This document shows, piece by piece, positions 1 to 8,830 of a stretch of DNA of 46,456 nt. Every line of letters begins with the position of its first letter. The stretch's first letter is position 1. Source of the stretch: JBKCUA01 sp046318675 (lineage in GTDB: Bacteria > Pseudomonadota > Alphaproteobacteria > JAJTHO01); NCBI GenBank assembly GCA_046318675.1, contig JBKCUA010000020.1:1-46456 (forward strand), given 5' to 3'. Made by a program: the position numbers and the translations under genes. The notes under the pieces are model-generated. The model did no database searches. It had not been told where the DNA came from and worked only from the letters and a program-made list of their open reading frames with translations.

Positions 1-213
1 AGCCGGGAACTCCTCACCATCACCCGGCGGCAGGAAAGCGAGCTGTCGCAGACGCTGAACGTCAATTACCTCAGCAAAGGTGCGGATTACCAGCAGGGCA
101 CGCAACTGGCGCAGCGACAGGTGAATCAGGCGGAAAACGCCAGACCCGCCGACGTTGTCGGCTTAAAATATTTTGCGCGCAACGCGCGCGGGGTCACCGT
201 GCCCATCGTTTAG
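1..213 (+). CDS. C-terminal fragment of a phage/GTA tail-like protein (partial)
   Basis: An open frame enters from the left edge and stops at 211-213, giving 70 residues. The segment with NVNYLSKGADYQQGTQLAQR resembles the conserved Y-x(6)-DYQ-x-G-T-x-x-A-R pattern of the Phage-tail_3 type domain found in alphaproteobacterial prophage and gene-transfer-agent host-specificity proteins. After that pattern the tail is unusually short and ends in VPIV, so the gene may be truncated here. The neighbouring genes are restriction-modification remnants on the other strand, not other tail genes, which supports a broken prophage boundary. The family assignment is from pattern memory only and is tentative. 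Confidence 0.4.
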   Translation, partial: SRELLTITRRQESELSQTLNVNYLSKGADYQQGTQLAQRQVNQAENARPADVVGLKYFARNARGVTVPIV

Positions 214-251
214 TAAAGTGCAATCGAACTCATAAGAAGTCATGTTAGGGC

Positions 252-797
252 TTATTTGATTCCTTCTTTTTTCTGAATATACAAAACCACGTCTTTTATC
301 GCCAATTTACGAATAGCAGAAATGATTGTTTCCATTGTTTCATAGTCGGGTTTGTTGTTTTTAATTGGTAAGGATATTTTTTGATTATTTATAATTTTGA
401 CGCTAAAACTCGAACTGCCCCATGAAAAATTACTAAATGCTTTCGCCATTGTTGAAATAAAGAATTGAGCATTTCTCTTGTGAAATCGATTTTCTTTAGG
501 TTTCAGTATTTTTATTTTATCACCGGTAAAATATGGCATTTCTTGATAAAATATTGTTGCCGTATCCTGACCAAATGAAATTGTATTTCCTTCATTTAGA
601 AACTGCACATCTTCATTAATGAACCCTTTCTGCCCATTATTTGAATCCATTCTTACAACGTAAGGATATTTTCCACATTTTAAAACATCAACCTTGTTAG
701 CATCGAATCTCTTTTTATAAGAGTTCACTTCAAATAAATCCTCAATCTTAAATGTATCCCAATCGAATTTCGCGAATACGCGCCAGTTGTTCTTCAA
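252..797 (-). pseudogene. hsdS: type I restriction specificity (HsdS-like) single-TRD fragment, 5' end lost
   Basis: The frame encodes 181 residues. From about residue 13 (WDTFKIEDLFEV) onward it looks like the short BcgI/HsdS-like target-recognition-domain proteins, and the C-terminal LPIKNNKPDYETME block is typical of that group. The only in-frame start is a TTG at 795-797, inside the upstream rhuM fragment, with a stop a few codons before it. The first dozen residues are rhuM codons read in another frame, so the native N-terminus is gone. The DNA is much more AT-rich than the core genes. A specificity subunit would guide HsdM to its site. Whether this chimeric product folds or is translated by coupling to rhuM is unknown. 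Confidence 0.65.
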
Positions 798-1239
798 AAT
801 AGTGTTTTGTTAGAACGGAACCATCATTTTTAAGACGTTCATCATCCATGACATAGGCTTTGATCGTGTATTCCCTGATAATGTCTGTAGCCCACTTGCG
901 GAACTGTACCGCCCGCTCGGAATTTACTTTATAACCAACGGCAATAATGGCAGACAGGTTATAGTGTTGCGTATGATAGTTCTTGCCATCCGTGGCAGTT
1001 ATCCGGAATTTCCGGATAACTGTGTCTTCTTGTAATTCATTATCGGCAAAGATTTTTTTCAGGTGCTCATTCACTGTGCGCACGTTCACATCATAGAGAA
1101 GCCCCATCATTTTTTGACTCAGCCATACATCTTCATCGTCATATATCGCCTCAACGCCACCCTGTCCGCTTGCCGCAATAAAGGTAAGATATTCAGCAGC
1201 AGAGGAGCGGATGGTCGGTATATTTTTTTTGTTGATCAT
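748..1239 (-). pseudogene. rhuM: RhuM-family protein, 3'-truncated
   Basis: The 163 residues match the N-terminal half of RhuM/virulence-RhuM proteins, with IYDDEDVWLSQKMMGLLYDV, an NVRTVNEHLKKI helix-turn-helix-like segment and a QFRKWATDII motif. Family members are roughly 330 residues. Here the reading breaks just after LARIREIR, where the family normally continues, and a stop arises from hsdS sequence read out of frame. rhuM commonly sits inside type I restriction loci between hsdM and hsdS, as here. Its ATG overlaps the stop of the GIY-YIG gene (ATGA), indicating translational coupling. The function of RhuM is not established. The truncation suggests an inactive remnant. Confidence 0.75.
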
Positions 1240-1486
1240 GCTATTGCCCCTTCAATCTGCTGCTTCAGCCATTCACGACCAGAACCAGACTTAAAGTATT
1301 TCTCGCGAGCCACGGCTTCCTGCTCTGTTTCAAAAGTTTCATAATAGGCTATTTTTATAGGTCTATGTTGCGCGGTATATTTCGCCCCATTACCATTTAT
1401 GTGTTGTTGATAGCGCTTCTCAAGGTCGTTAGTGAAACCTTTATAATAAGAACCATTATTGCAAAGCAAAACGTACGTATAAAACA

Positions 1487-1487
<1 letters not shown>
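1236..1487 (-). CDS. GIY-YIG domain protein (YhbQ/UPF0213-like)
   Basis: A small protein of about 83 residues consisting only of a GIY-YIG fold: FYTYVLLCNNGSYYKGFTNDLEKR carries the paired Tyr motif (YTYVL and YYKG), followed by the conserved Arg, and AREKYFKSGSGREWL is the typical C-terminal Glu/Lys-rich helix. The ATG at 1487 overlaps the hsdM stop (TGATG). A GTG three bases upstream is an alternative start. These stand-alone proteins are predicted nucleases, but the activity of most is unproven. Its position between hsdM and rhuM, coupled to both, makes it part of the same transcription unit. Confidence 0.8.
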
Positions 1488-3052
<1,565 letters not shown>

Positions 3053-3056
3053 GTGA

Positions 3057-3194
3057 TTATTCCTGTTCCTTTTTCAGCTTTTGCTCAATAACCCTCAGGC
3101 TTGCAAAAACACAATCCGCCGCCACCTTAAAGCCAGACAGTGTGATATCAAATGTCAGCCGATAGGCCACTTCTATTCTTTGCTTTCTGTGCAT
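3057..3194 (-). CDS. small ORF directly upstream of hsdM, unknown
   Basis: A 45-residue frame (ATG at 3192-3194) whose stop lies four bases before the hsdM start. The frame stays open further upstream, but that part overlaps an unrelated gene tail. The sequence QRIEVAYRLTFDITLSGFKV followed by a Lys/Glu-rich end gives no domain I recognise. Its spacing would make it the first gene of the hsdM unit, but it could be chance. Confidence 0.25.
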   Translation of the reverse strand: MHRKQRIEVAYRLTFDITLSGFKVAADCVFASLRVIEQKLKKEQE

Positions 3195-3228
3195 AACCTT
3201 GATTATTATTGCATTTTGCAATAAAAGT

Positions 3229-3345
3229 TTACTGTTTTTTCGTGAAGGTGTTGCCGTCAATTTCCTGTAAAACCTCTTTTTGCTGACGCAGTTCACTATT
3301 CAGCAGCTTAAAGAATTGCCGCGTCTCACGCCAGCCGCCTCCCTT
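3229..3345 (-). pseudogene. orphan C-terminal tail of an unidentified protein
   Basis: A short open frame of about 38 codons reads WRETRQFFKLLNSELRQQKE and continues to a TAA at 3229-3231. It looks like a genuine soluble protein C-terminus, charged and helical. It starts where the neighbouring phage helicase/primase-like frame loses homology (about 3345), in a different frame. I read it as the 3' remnant of a gene fused to that fragment by deletion. The parent protein is not identified. Confidence 0.3.
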
Positions 3346-3827
3346 AGATTATCGAACTCCACCACCGCTGGAGCCGTGAGAAGAGTTGCCAATAGGAATT
3401 TTCTGCATTCCTCATCATCATGAGGAAATGTTGTCGGTGCCCCTCGTTGGGGGGAAGCAAAGGCGATGATTAAACTGCACAAGTAAGATTTTCCAGACCC
3501 GATCTGTGCGGCGCGGACGTGAAACATCGGAGCAAAGGGGAGGCTTGAACGTATAACGGCGGTCAATATGGCGCACAACGCCGCCACCCAATCACAATCT
3601 TTTGCAAAACTGAACTCAGTAAGGAGATCGAGAAGCATTTTCAACGCTGCCTCAGCCTCAGCTTTTGTAGGGTTTTCTGGTACAGAAAAGTCTTTGGCTG
3701 AGAAAACACCAAACATTCCTGTCGCTGGGTCATATCCTGCGGCAATTCCCAAGGTTCCATCCCCTCGCAAATAAGGCTGTCGCGCCAGACCATTCAGAAC
3801 TGGCAAATGGTGTCGAGTCCCACAATC
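3300..3827 (-). pseudogene. prophage helicase/primase-like ATPase, internal fragment
   Basis: From about 3827 to 3345 the frame matches a family of large prophage-encoded ATPases: PVLNGLARQPYLR, GYDPATGMFGVF, then a Walker A in IGSGKSYLC and the FPHDDEECRKFLLA and VVEFDNL blocks. Both ends are missing. Upstream there is an in-frame stop at 3828-3830, ten bases before the repeat at 3841. Downstream, conservation ends after EFDNL and the frame runs on through foreign sequence to a stop at 3300. The longest start-to-stop ORF begins at a TTG (3806). The protein is almost certainly non-functional and marks a decayed prophage. Confidence 0.6.
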
Positions 3828-3840
3828 TTATGGCATGGAT

Positions 3841-3980
3841 TATAGCTGGTTGCACAATTAAAAGTATATTTACAACCAGCGCACGGCACAAAGTGCCGCG
3901 GCCGAATGGCCGAACAAAAATAACTTATAGCGCGCTGAAGACTTTATCAATGTCTACCGCTAATTACGCAACGCGCTATA
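3841..3980 (+). repeat. 140-bp palindromic MITE-like element, copy 1
   Basis: Full-length copy. The outer ends are imperfect inverted repeats: the left reads TATAGC-TG-GTTGC-AC-AATTA, and the right, reverse-complemented, reads TATAGC-GC-GTTGC-GT-AATTA. Four hairpins follow in order: GCTGGTTG/CAACCAGC (3845-3852 with 3873-3880), CGGCAC-AAA-GTGCCG (3884-3898), CGGCC-GAAT-GGCCG (3899-3912), and a 55-bp module bounded by TATAGCGCG/CGCGCTATA (3926-3980) with an inner AGAC/GTCT stem. No plausible gene is inside. The same 140 bp recurs at 34616-34755 and 46197-46336. Confidence 0.85.
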
Positions 3981-4161
3981 GAATAAAAAAGAGCTGGCTC
4001 TTTCTCATAAAAATCTTTCAAACGATCAAAAGAGTTTTTGTAGTCGAGGACATTTACACGTTGACACCATTATAACCGGCGCAGCCATCTAGAAAAAATA
4101 TTCTCTAGATGGCTATCGCACTTTATTTTATCTTAAGTTAATCTGACAAAGGCATAATTGT
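3981..4161. other. non-coding stretch between repeat copy 1 and the outer-membrane protein gene
   Basis: There is no credible gene here. An 81-residue plus-strand frame runs through from the repeat but has no protein-like features. The only structure is the inverted repeat at 4083-4114. Confidence 0.6.
4083..4114. terminator. inverted repeat downstream of the outer-membrane protein gene, possible terminator
   Basis: An 11-bp perfect stem AGCCATCTAGA / TCTAGATGGCT with a 10-base loop, about 48 bp past the stop of the minus-strand gene at 4162. No U-run follows on the minus strand. On the plus strand a weak ACTTTATTTTAT follows. It is an intrinsic terminator candidate only in the loose sense and could be a processing or stabilising hairpin. 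Confidence 0.4.
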
Positions 4162-4839
4162 TTAAAATTTATAAACAGCACCCACGGTCAAGGACACAGG
4201 ATCGTAATCCACATTCCGCAGCTCACCCGTACCTTTCTCATTTTTCAAAGTAATCCCATCAACGCGCATATAGCGTACATCAGCGGTTAAATCCCAGTTC
4301 TTTGTCAAACCATACGACGTTCCTGCAATAAATTGATAAGCAAGCTCTCCATCATTAGAATAGGATGTTTCTACTCCATTAGATTTTAAATCCATATCAA
4401 TCTCTTCAACAAAACCAAGACCTGCTCCTAAATAGGGACGAAACCTGCTATTTAAAACTGGATTAAAATGGTAATAGCCGTTTAGGAAAAAGATATTTGA
4501 GGCAAAATCGCCTTCATTAAAATTTTTTCCATCTGAAAAATTTGCTTTATTTAACCCATTACTACGATAATCCCATGCAAGCTCTGCCGCAATATTATTG
4601 GTAAAGTAATACCCTACCGCAGCTCCAGCCATCCAACCCATGTCAAATGAAGCATCACCAGTGGCACCAGCCGTTGCAACACCTTTTTGTGAAAGATTCT
4701 GGTCACCTAGCGTACTGGTACCACTGTAAAGTTTACCAAAAAACCTCCCCTCATTGCTTACTGAATTTTCGGCCTTAGACGGAGATGCACTTAAAAAAAT
4801 AGCAGCACCCAACACAAAACCATAAAACTTCGACTTCAT
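4162..4839 (-). CDS. outer-membrane beta-barrel protein
   Basis: 225 residues with a signal peptide (about 1-23, cleaved near SKA-EN) and alternating beta-strand patterns, ending in the aromatic VGAVYKF typical of barrels inserted by the BAM machinery. GYYFTNNIAAELAWDY and FRPYLGAGLGF are characteristic of small OmpA/OmpW-type 8-stranded barrels. The exact role is unknown, but it acts in the outer membrane. The ATG has a good GGAGAT ribosome binding site. The gene is AT-rich compared with the core genes further on, consistent with acquisition. It is divergent from the LytTR regulator across a 273-bp intergenic region with repeated motifs, so that regulator may control it. Confidence 0.85.
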   Translation of the reverse strand: MKSKFYGFVLGAAIFLSASPSKAENSVSNEGRFFGKLYSGTSTLGDQNLSQKGVATAGATGDASFDMGWMAGAAVGYYFTNNIAAELAWDYRSNGLNKANFSDGKNFNEGDFASNIFFLNGYYHFNPVLNSRFRPYLGAGLGFVEEIDMDLKSNGVETSYSNDGELAYQFIAGTSYGLTKNWDLTADVRYMRVDGITLKNEKGTGELRNVDYDPVSLTVGAVYKF

Positions 4840-4870
4840 ATGTTTATCTCCATATTTAGGTTGATTCAGA

Positions 4871-4893
4871 TGACACGTACCATTTTGACACGT
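4871..4893. promoter_or_regulatory. direct repeats upstream of the outer-membrane protein gene
   Basis: TGACACGT occurs at 4871-4878 and again at 4886-4893, start-to-start spacing 15 bp, just upstream of the gene starting at 4839. Two identical octamers in phase suggest a regulator binding site. The spacing is shorter than in well-known LytTR sites, so assignment to the neighbouring LytTR protein is a guess. Confidence 0.4.
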
Positions 4894-5077
4894 GCATACT
4901 GATGCCTATACTATGAGCTAAGAACATAATGAAAGATTAATTCTGCATGAGTGGCTAATAAATTACATGAACGGTCATCATTCTTATCAAAGCTCTATAT
5001 GTGCCACTCGTGCATCAAGGCTGTGCTCATCAGCTTTTTACGAGCGGTATATCCCACGCAGCTCTTAAGCGAAACCT

Positions 5078-5105
5078 TGCATATTCATATGCAAAGAATA
5101 TAATA
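5078..5105 (+). promoter_or_regulatory. promoter with overlapping palindromic operator for the LytTR gene
   Basis: A palindrome TTGCATAT-TC-ATATGCAA (5078-5095) lies directly before TATAAT (5100-5105). Reading TTGCAT (5078-5083) as the -35, the spacer to TATAAT is 16 bp. The ATG at 5113 is only 7 bp past the -10, so transcription would start at or next to the start codon, giving a leaderless mRNA. The palindrome covers the -35 and the spacer, as expected for a repressor or autoregulator site. Confidence 0.55.
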
Positions 5106-5112
5106 CACATCC

Positions 5113-5913
5113 ATGCACTTTAACTCTGTCTCATCGCAACGCTATTTTTTTGGGGTCAGTGTTTTTTTAATTTTGCTTTTTACTATGCTGGAGCCAGAAT
5201 CCATTGCTGGAGCAAGTGTTCTGGTAAGTCTTATTTTCTTTATAATACAATTCAGTATTTTGATGCCTTTGCTTATTTATACTCATGGTTTTTTGCAAAA
5301 AATACCATTTTTTGAGCATTTAAATCCTTGGTTAAAAACAGGATTAGCAGGATTTACAGCATCACTTATTTTTGTGCCTATAGGTCTTGGCATTGATTAT
5401 ATTATGGGACTTGATGATTGGAGCAATGTTCAAACACCAGAACAAATACTGTCACTTGGCCTTGAAGAGACTATAGGGGTAGTAGGTCCAGTGACATTAA
5501 CTTGGATCGCCATCAATGCCCCCCGAATATTACAGCTTAATTTTCAAAATCCTACCATTCCCGATGCGAAACAAAAAGAGACTGAGCCACCCCCCTCCGA
5601 TGAGCCATGCATTCTCTCGTTAATCCCGCATGACCTTGGTCGTGATATTATCTATCTTATGTCGGAACTTCATTATTTAAGGATTGTCACCACTAAAGGT
5701 GAGACCTTACAGCTTTATAATCTTCAAAATGCGATGGAAGAATTAAAAGGGCTATATGACGGGTTACAAACCCATCGCTCTTATTGGATAAATAAGATTC
5801 ATGCGGAAAAAATAGTAGGCAAAGCACCATACAGAAAAATTCTTATGAAACAAGGTTATGTTATTCCCATCAGTCGCAGGAAATATACCAACATCAAATC
5901 GCACTTTAACTAA
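5113..5913 (+). CDS. membrane-anchored LytTR-family transcriptional regulator
   Basis: 266 residues. The N-terminal half holds about four hydrophobic segments (near 11-25, 33-55, 74-95, 120-140). A Pro/Glu linker (about 150-165) leads to a C-terminal LytTR DNA-binding domain (about 168-266), recognisable from ELHYLRIVTTKGE, the THRSYWINK block and the PISRRKY end, corresponding to the conserved H-R-S-x-x-V/I-N and P-V/I-S-R-R motifs. A cytoplasmic LytTR domain fused directly to a membrane sensor suggests one-component signalling, in which membrane state sets DNA binding. It is divergent from an outer-membrane protein gene, the likely target. Its stop lies one base from the fabD stop, so the two genes converge with no room for a terminator. 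Confidence 0.85.
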   Translation: MHFNSVSSQRYFFGVSVFLILLFTMLEPESIAGASVLVSLIFFIIQFSILMPLLIYTHGFLQKIPFFEHLNPWLKTGLAGFTASLIFVPIGLGIDYIMGLDDWSNVQTPEQILSLGLEETIGVVGPVTLTWIAINAPRILQLNFQNPTIPDAKQKETEPPPSDEPCILSLIPHDLGRDIIYLMSELHYLRIVTTKGETLQLYNLQNAMEELKGLYDGLQTHRSYWINKIHAEKIVGKAPYRKILMKQGYVIPISRRKYTNIKSHFN

Positions 5914-5914
5914 A

Positions 5915-6847
5915 TTACAACGCCATTGCACTATAGGCATCCAAATCTTCTAGGCTACCTATACTAAAACACCGCACATCGGGAATGGTTTGTTTGGCAA
6001 GACCCGCTAATACCTTGCCATTGCCAAGCTCCACCTGCTGCATCACCCCGTGGGCGACGGCGTAGAGGAGACTTTCTCGCCAGCGTACCGTGCCGCAAAC
6101 TTGGGCTACCAAACCGTCGCGGATGGCCTGTGGATCGGTGACGGCGTGGGCATGGACGTTGGCAATCAACGCCGGGGTGGGTGTGCGCACTAGGGTCTTG
6201 TTCAACGCTTCCGCCATAATCCGAGCGGCGGGTTCCATAAAATGGGAATGAAACGGCGCGGAGACGTTCAGAGACACCACCCGCTTGGCACCAGCGGCCT
6301 TAAGGGTTTCAGTCAGAGCGGAGAATGCTTCCGCCGCGCCGCTAATGACCACTTGACCGGGGCTATTGTCGTTGGCGATGCTCATATCTTTGGAGGCTGC
6401 GAGAATCGCTTGAAGCTTTTCCAGCGGCATCCCCAGCACCGCCGCCATAGCCCCAAAACCCTTAGGCGCGGCGGCCTGCATTGCGTTGCCGCGCACACGC
6501 AGCAACCGCGCCGTGTCCGCAAGACTCAACGCCCCCGCCGCGCACAGAGCACTATACTCCCCAAGGGAATGCCCAGCGATAAACGCACCGCTGGCCATAC
6601 GTAGGTTCAATTGTTTGGCCGCCACCCGCACGGCAGCGATACTTACCGCCATGATCGCCGGTTGGGCGTTGGCGGTGTTGGTTAAGGCCTCGGCGTTATC
6701 GCCCCAGATGATGGCACTGAGGTTCTGACCCAGAGCCTCATCCACTTCCTCAAAGACCTCACGGGCTTCCAAAAAACTTTCGGCGAAGGCTTTGCCCATG
6801 CCTAGGCTTTGGCTACCTTGGCCGGGGAAGGCGAAGAGGATGGTCAT
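5915..6847 (-). CDS. fabD: malonyl-CoA:ACP transacylase
   Basis: FabD moves malonyl groups from CoA to acyl carrier protein for fatty-acid elongation in the cytoplasm. The chosen start MTILFAFPGQGSQ gives 310 aa, the family's normal length, with an AAGGAA ribosome binding site. An in-frame extension of 14 codons upstream lacks family similarity. FPGQGSQ is at the N-terminus, the nucleophile Ser94 lies in GHSLGE, and His200 in APFHSHF completes the dyad. The usual partners fabG, acpP and fabF are not adjacent. The gene is divergent from a glycosyltransferase 48 bp away. Confidence 0.95.
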   Translation of the reverse strand: MTILFAFPGQGSQSLGMGKAFAESFLEAREVFEEVDEALGQNLSAIIWGDNAEALTNTANAQPAIMAVSIAAVRVAAKQLNLRMASGAFIAGHSLGEYSALCAAGALSLADTARLLRVRGNAMQAAAPKGFGAMAAVLGMPLEKLQAILAASKDMSIANDNSPGQVVISGAAEAFSALTETLKAAGAKRVVSLNVSAPFHSHFMEPAARIMAEALNKTLVRTPTPALIANVHAHAVTDPQAIRDGLVAQVCGTVRWRESLLYAVAHGVMQQVELGNGKVLAGLAKQTIPDVRCFSIGSLEDLDAYSAMAL

Positions 6848-6895
6848 GGGTTTTTCCTTGTCTATGGTGCGGTGCTGATGTACCGCCACGGCTGT

Positions 6896-7819
6896 ATGAG
6901 CGCAACTGTTAGTATTGTCGTCACGGTCTATAACAAGGCTCCGTACCTGCCGCCAGTGTTGCGTTCTTTAGCAGCGCAGGAGGGAAGTTTTTCTTGGGAA
7001 TACATCTTTGTTAACGATGGCTCCACCGATGATTCGGTAGCCGTGATTCAACAGATGACGACCGGGTGGCCGAACGTGAACATCCTGAACCAACCTAACA
7101 TGGGACAGGTGGCGGCGGCTAACGCTGGTATTCAGGCGGCAACGGGCACTTACGTTAAATTTCTTGATGCTGATGATGTCCTGCACCCGGCGGCAACGGC
7201 GCGGCTGTGGGCGGGGCTTCAAGCCTATCCTAAGGCTAGCGTTGCTTATGGTGATTATCAAAAAATTTCCAATAATATCATTGAAAAGTTTGTCCCCCTG
7301 CCGCCTCTTGGAAAAAATTTTATCTACCTTGCTGATCCTCTACCGCGGTTGTTTGAAAAATATATTTGTAATCCTTCGCAGATGCTGGTTCGGCGTAGTG
7401 CCTTGGTTGCCTGCGGCGGGTGCGATCCACATCCAGATATTGCCGATGGCAATCAAGAGTATAGTTTGAGTCTTAGGTTAGCAAAACAAGGTGGTTTCGT
7501 CCATGTGCCCGGGGTGATCACGCATTGGCCGGATGTGGCACCCGGACGTCTTTCAGAAAAAAACCACCGTGTTTTGTATATGTTGAATAAAACACTGGCA
7601 CTTTTTCTAGAGCAGTTTCCCGAAACGCCGCAATTTCTGCATCAATACGCCTGTCGTCGCGCCGCTGGCCGCGCCGCCAAGTGGTCGCGGCGGGTGCACC
7701 ACCGCTGGCGGCTCTTCGATCCGGCGTTCTGGCGGTATATTCGCAGTTTATTTCCCGTCAAGGACGCGCCGCGTTTTATTGATTCAACAACAGTGGTATT
7801 TCAGGAAAAGCCGCGCTAA
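6896..7819 (+). CDS. family 2 glycosyltransferase
   Basis: About 307 residues from MSATVSIVVTVYNKAPYL. The GT-A fold is shown by the VSIVVTVYN strand, VNDGSTDDS (nucleotide-binding Asp), and KFLDADDVLHP carrying the DXD metal-binding motif. The C-terminus is Arg-rich and probably membrane-proximal. GT2 enzymes of this shape transfer sugars during LPS core, O-antigen or capsule synthesis; the substrate cannot be told. The frame is open upstream into the fabD start, but that portion has no family similarity. No other polysaccharide genes adjoin it. Confidence 0.9.
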   Translation: MSATVSIVVTVYNKAPYLPPVLRSLAAQEGSFSWEYIFVNDGSTDDSVAVIQQMTTGWPNVNILNQPNMGQVAAANAGIQAATGTYVKFLDADDVLHPAATARLWAGLQAYPKASVAYGDYQKISNNIIEKFVPLPPLGKNFIYLADPLPRLFEKYICNPSQMLVRRSALVACGGCDPHPDIADGNQEYSLSLRLAKQGGFVHVPGVITHWPDVAPGRLSEKNHRVLYMLNKTLALFLEQFPETPQFLHQYACRRAAGRAAKWSRRVHHRWRLFDPAFWRYIRSLFPVKDAPRFIDSTTVVFQEKPR

Positions 7820-7856
7820 ATATCCCCCTCCTGTAGCAAAAGCAAAGGCGGCGCTG

Positions 7857-8756
7857 ATGACCAACCTGAAAAACCCGATGACCTTGGCGGTGGTGTCCGC
7901 CCTCGGGGCGTGCCTGCTATGGTCGGGGAATTTTATTTTGGCGCGGGGGGTCCATGAATGGATGCCGCCCATGGCTTTTGCCTTCTGGCGGTGGGTGGTG
8001 GCGTTTGTGGTGTTGCTGCCGCTGGGGTGGCCGGGCATTAAGCGGCATAGGGCCGAGTTTCTCAAGGCGTGGAAGCTGATGCTTTTTTTTGGCGTGGTGG
8101 GGGTAGGCGCGTTCAACACCCTGATTTACATGGCCGGGCACCACACCACGGCGCACCATATCTCCTTGATGGCCGCAACAGCTCCCGTCTGGACGTTATT
8201 TCTGGCCGGTATTCTAGGGCATGACGCCTTGACCAAGCGGCGGCTGGCGGGGGTTGCGCTGGCGTTGCTGGGGGCCTCGGTGGTGCTGGGCCACGGCGCG
8301 CCGTGGTTGTTATTTTCCGAAGGGATTGGGGCTGGGGACGGCTTGGCCTTGACCGGGGCACTATGCTGGGGACTGTATTCCGCCTGTTTACGGTATCGCC
8401 CCCACGGTCTCGGGCAGATGGCATTTTTGACGGTCATTGTCGGCATCGGCATGGTAAGCCTTGTGCCGTTTTACCTGTATGAAGCTCTTGTTGTTGCCCC
8501 GACGCCGTTCAGCCTCACCGCTTGGAAGGTGTATTTATACGCCGGGGTAGCCTCCTCGGCGGTGGCGTGGCTGCTGTGGAACTACACGGTGTCCATTATT
8601 GGACCGGTACGCACTACGATGCTGTATTATGTCATGCCGATGTTCACCAGCGTCTTTGCCATGCTCCTGTTACACGAAGCATGGCAAGACTATTACGCTA
8701 TTGGTTTCGCCGGGATTGTTGCCGGGATTGTGGTGGGGTTGACAGGACGGCGGTAG
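7857..8756 (+). CDS. EamA/DMT-family transporter
   Basis: 299 residues with ten predicted membrane spans arranged as two EamA repeats. The first begins LAVVSALGACLLWSGNFI and the second begins near GDGLALTGALCWGLYSAC, with the small-residue-rich helices typical of the RhaT/YdcZ-like superfamily. Members are inner-membrane metabolite exporters of amino acids, nucleotides or other small molecules; the substrate is unknown here. The ATG at 7857 is preceded by AAGG. A longer frame would overlap the glycosyltransferase by 41 bp and adds no membrane segment. The stop is 5 bp before repeat copy 2. Confidence 0.9.
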   Translation: MTNLKNPMTLAVVSALGACLLWSGNFILARGVHEWMPPMAFAFWRWVVAFVVLLPLGWPGIKRHRAEFLKAWKLMLFFGVVGVGAFNTLIYMAGHHTTAHHISLMAATAPVWTLFLAGILGHDALTKRRLAGVALALLGASVVLGHGAPWLLFSEGIGAGDGLALTGALCWGLYSACLRYRPHGLGQMAFLTVIVGIGMVSLVPFYLYEALVVAPTPFSLTAWKVYLYAGVASSAVAWLLWNYTVSIIGPVRTTMLYYVMPMFTSVFAMLLLHEAWQDYYAIGFAGIVAGIVVGLTGRR

Positions 8757-8761
8757 GGGTA

Positions 8762-8830
8762 TTTAGCGCATTGCGTAACTAGCTGTAGACATTGATAAAT
8801 TCTTCAGCGCGCTATATGCAACCAGCTATA
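8762..8830 (-). repeat. MITE-like element, copy 2 (69-bp internally deleted form)
   Basis: On the minus strand it reads TATAGCTGGTTGCA (8830-8817, the left terminal repeat) joined directly to the 55-bp right module (8816-8762). The central hairpins found in the 140-bp copies are missing. The far end is slightly degenerate (TTTAGC instead of TATAGC on the plus strand). The gatB stop codon TAG lies inside the left terminal repeat. Confidence 0.8.

Noticed and set aside
3899..3925. Hairpin plus AACAAAAATAAC in the 140-bp element as intrinsic terminator
   Set aside because: On the plus strand the tract is A-rich, not U-rich, and on the minus strand the T-run comes before the hairpin.
3830..4075. 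81-residue plus-strand ORF running through repeat copy 1
   Set aside because: It is made of the repeat and its flank, has no protein-like pattern, and the other copies do not preserve the frame.
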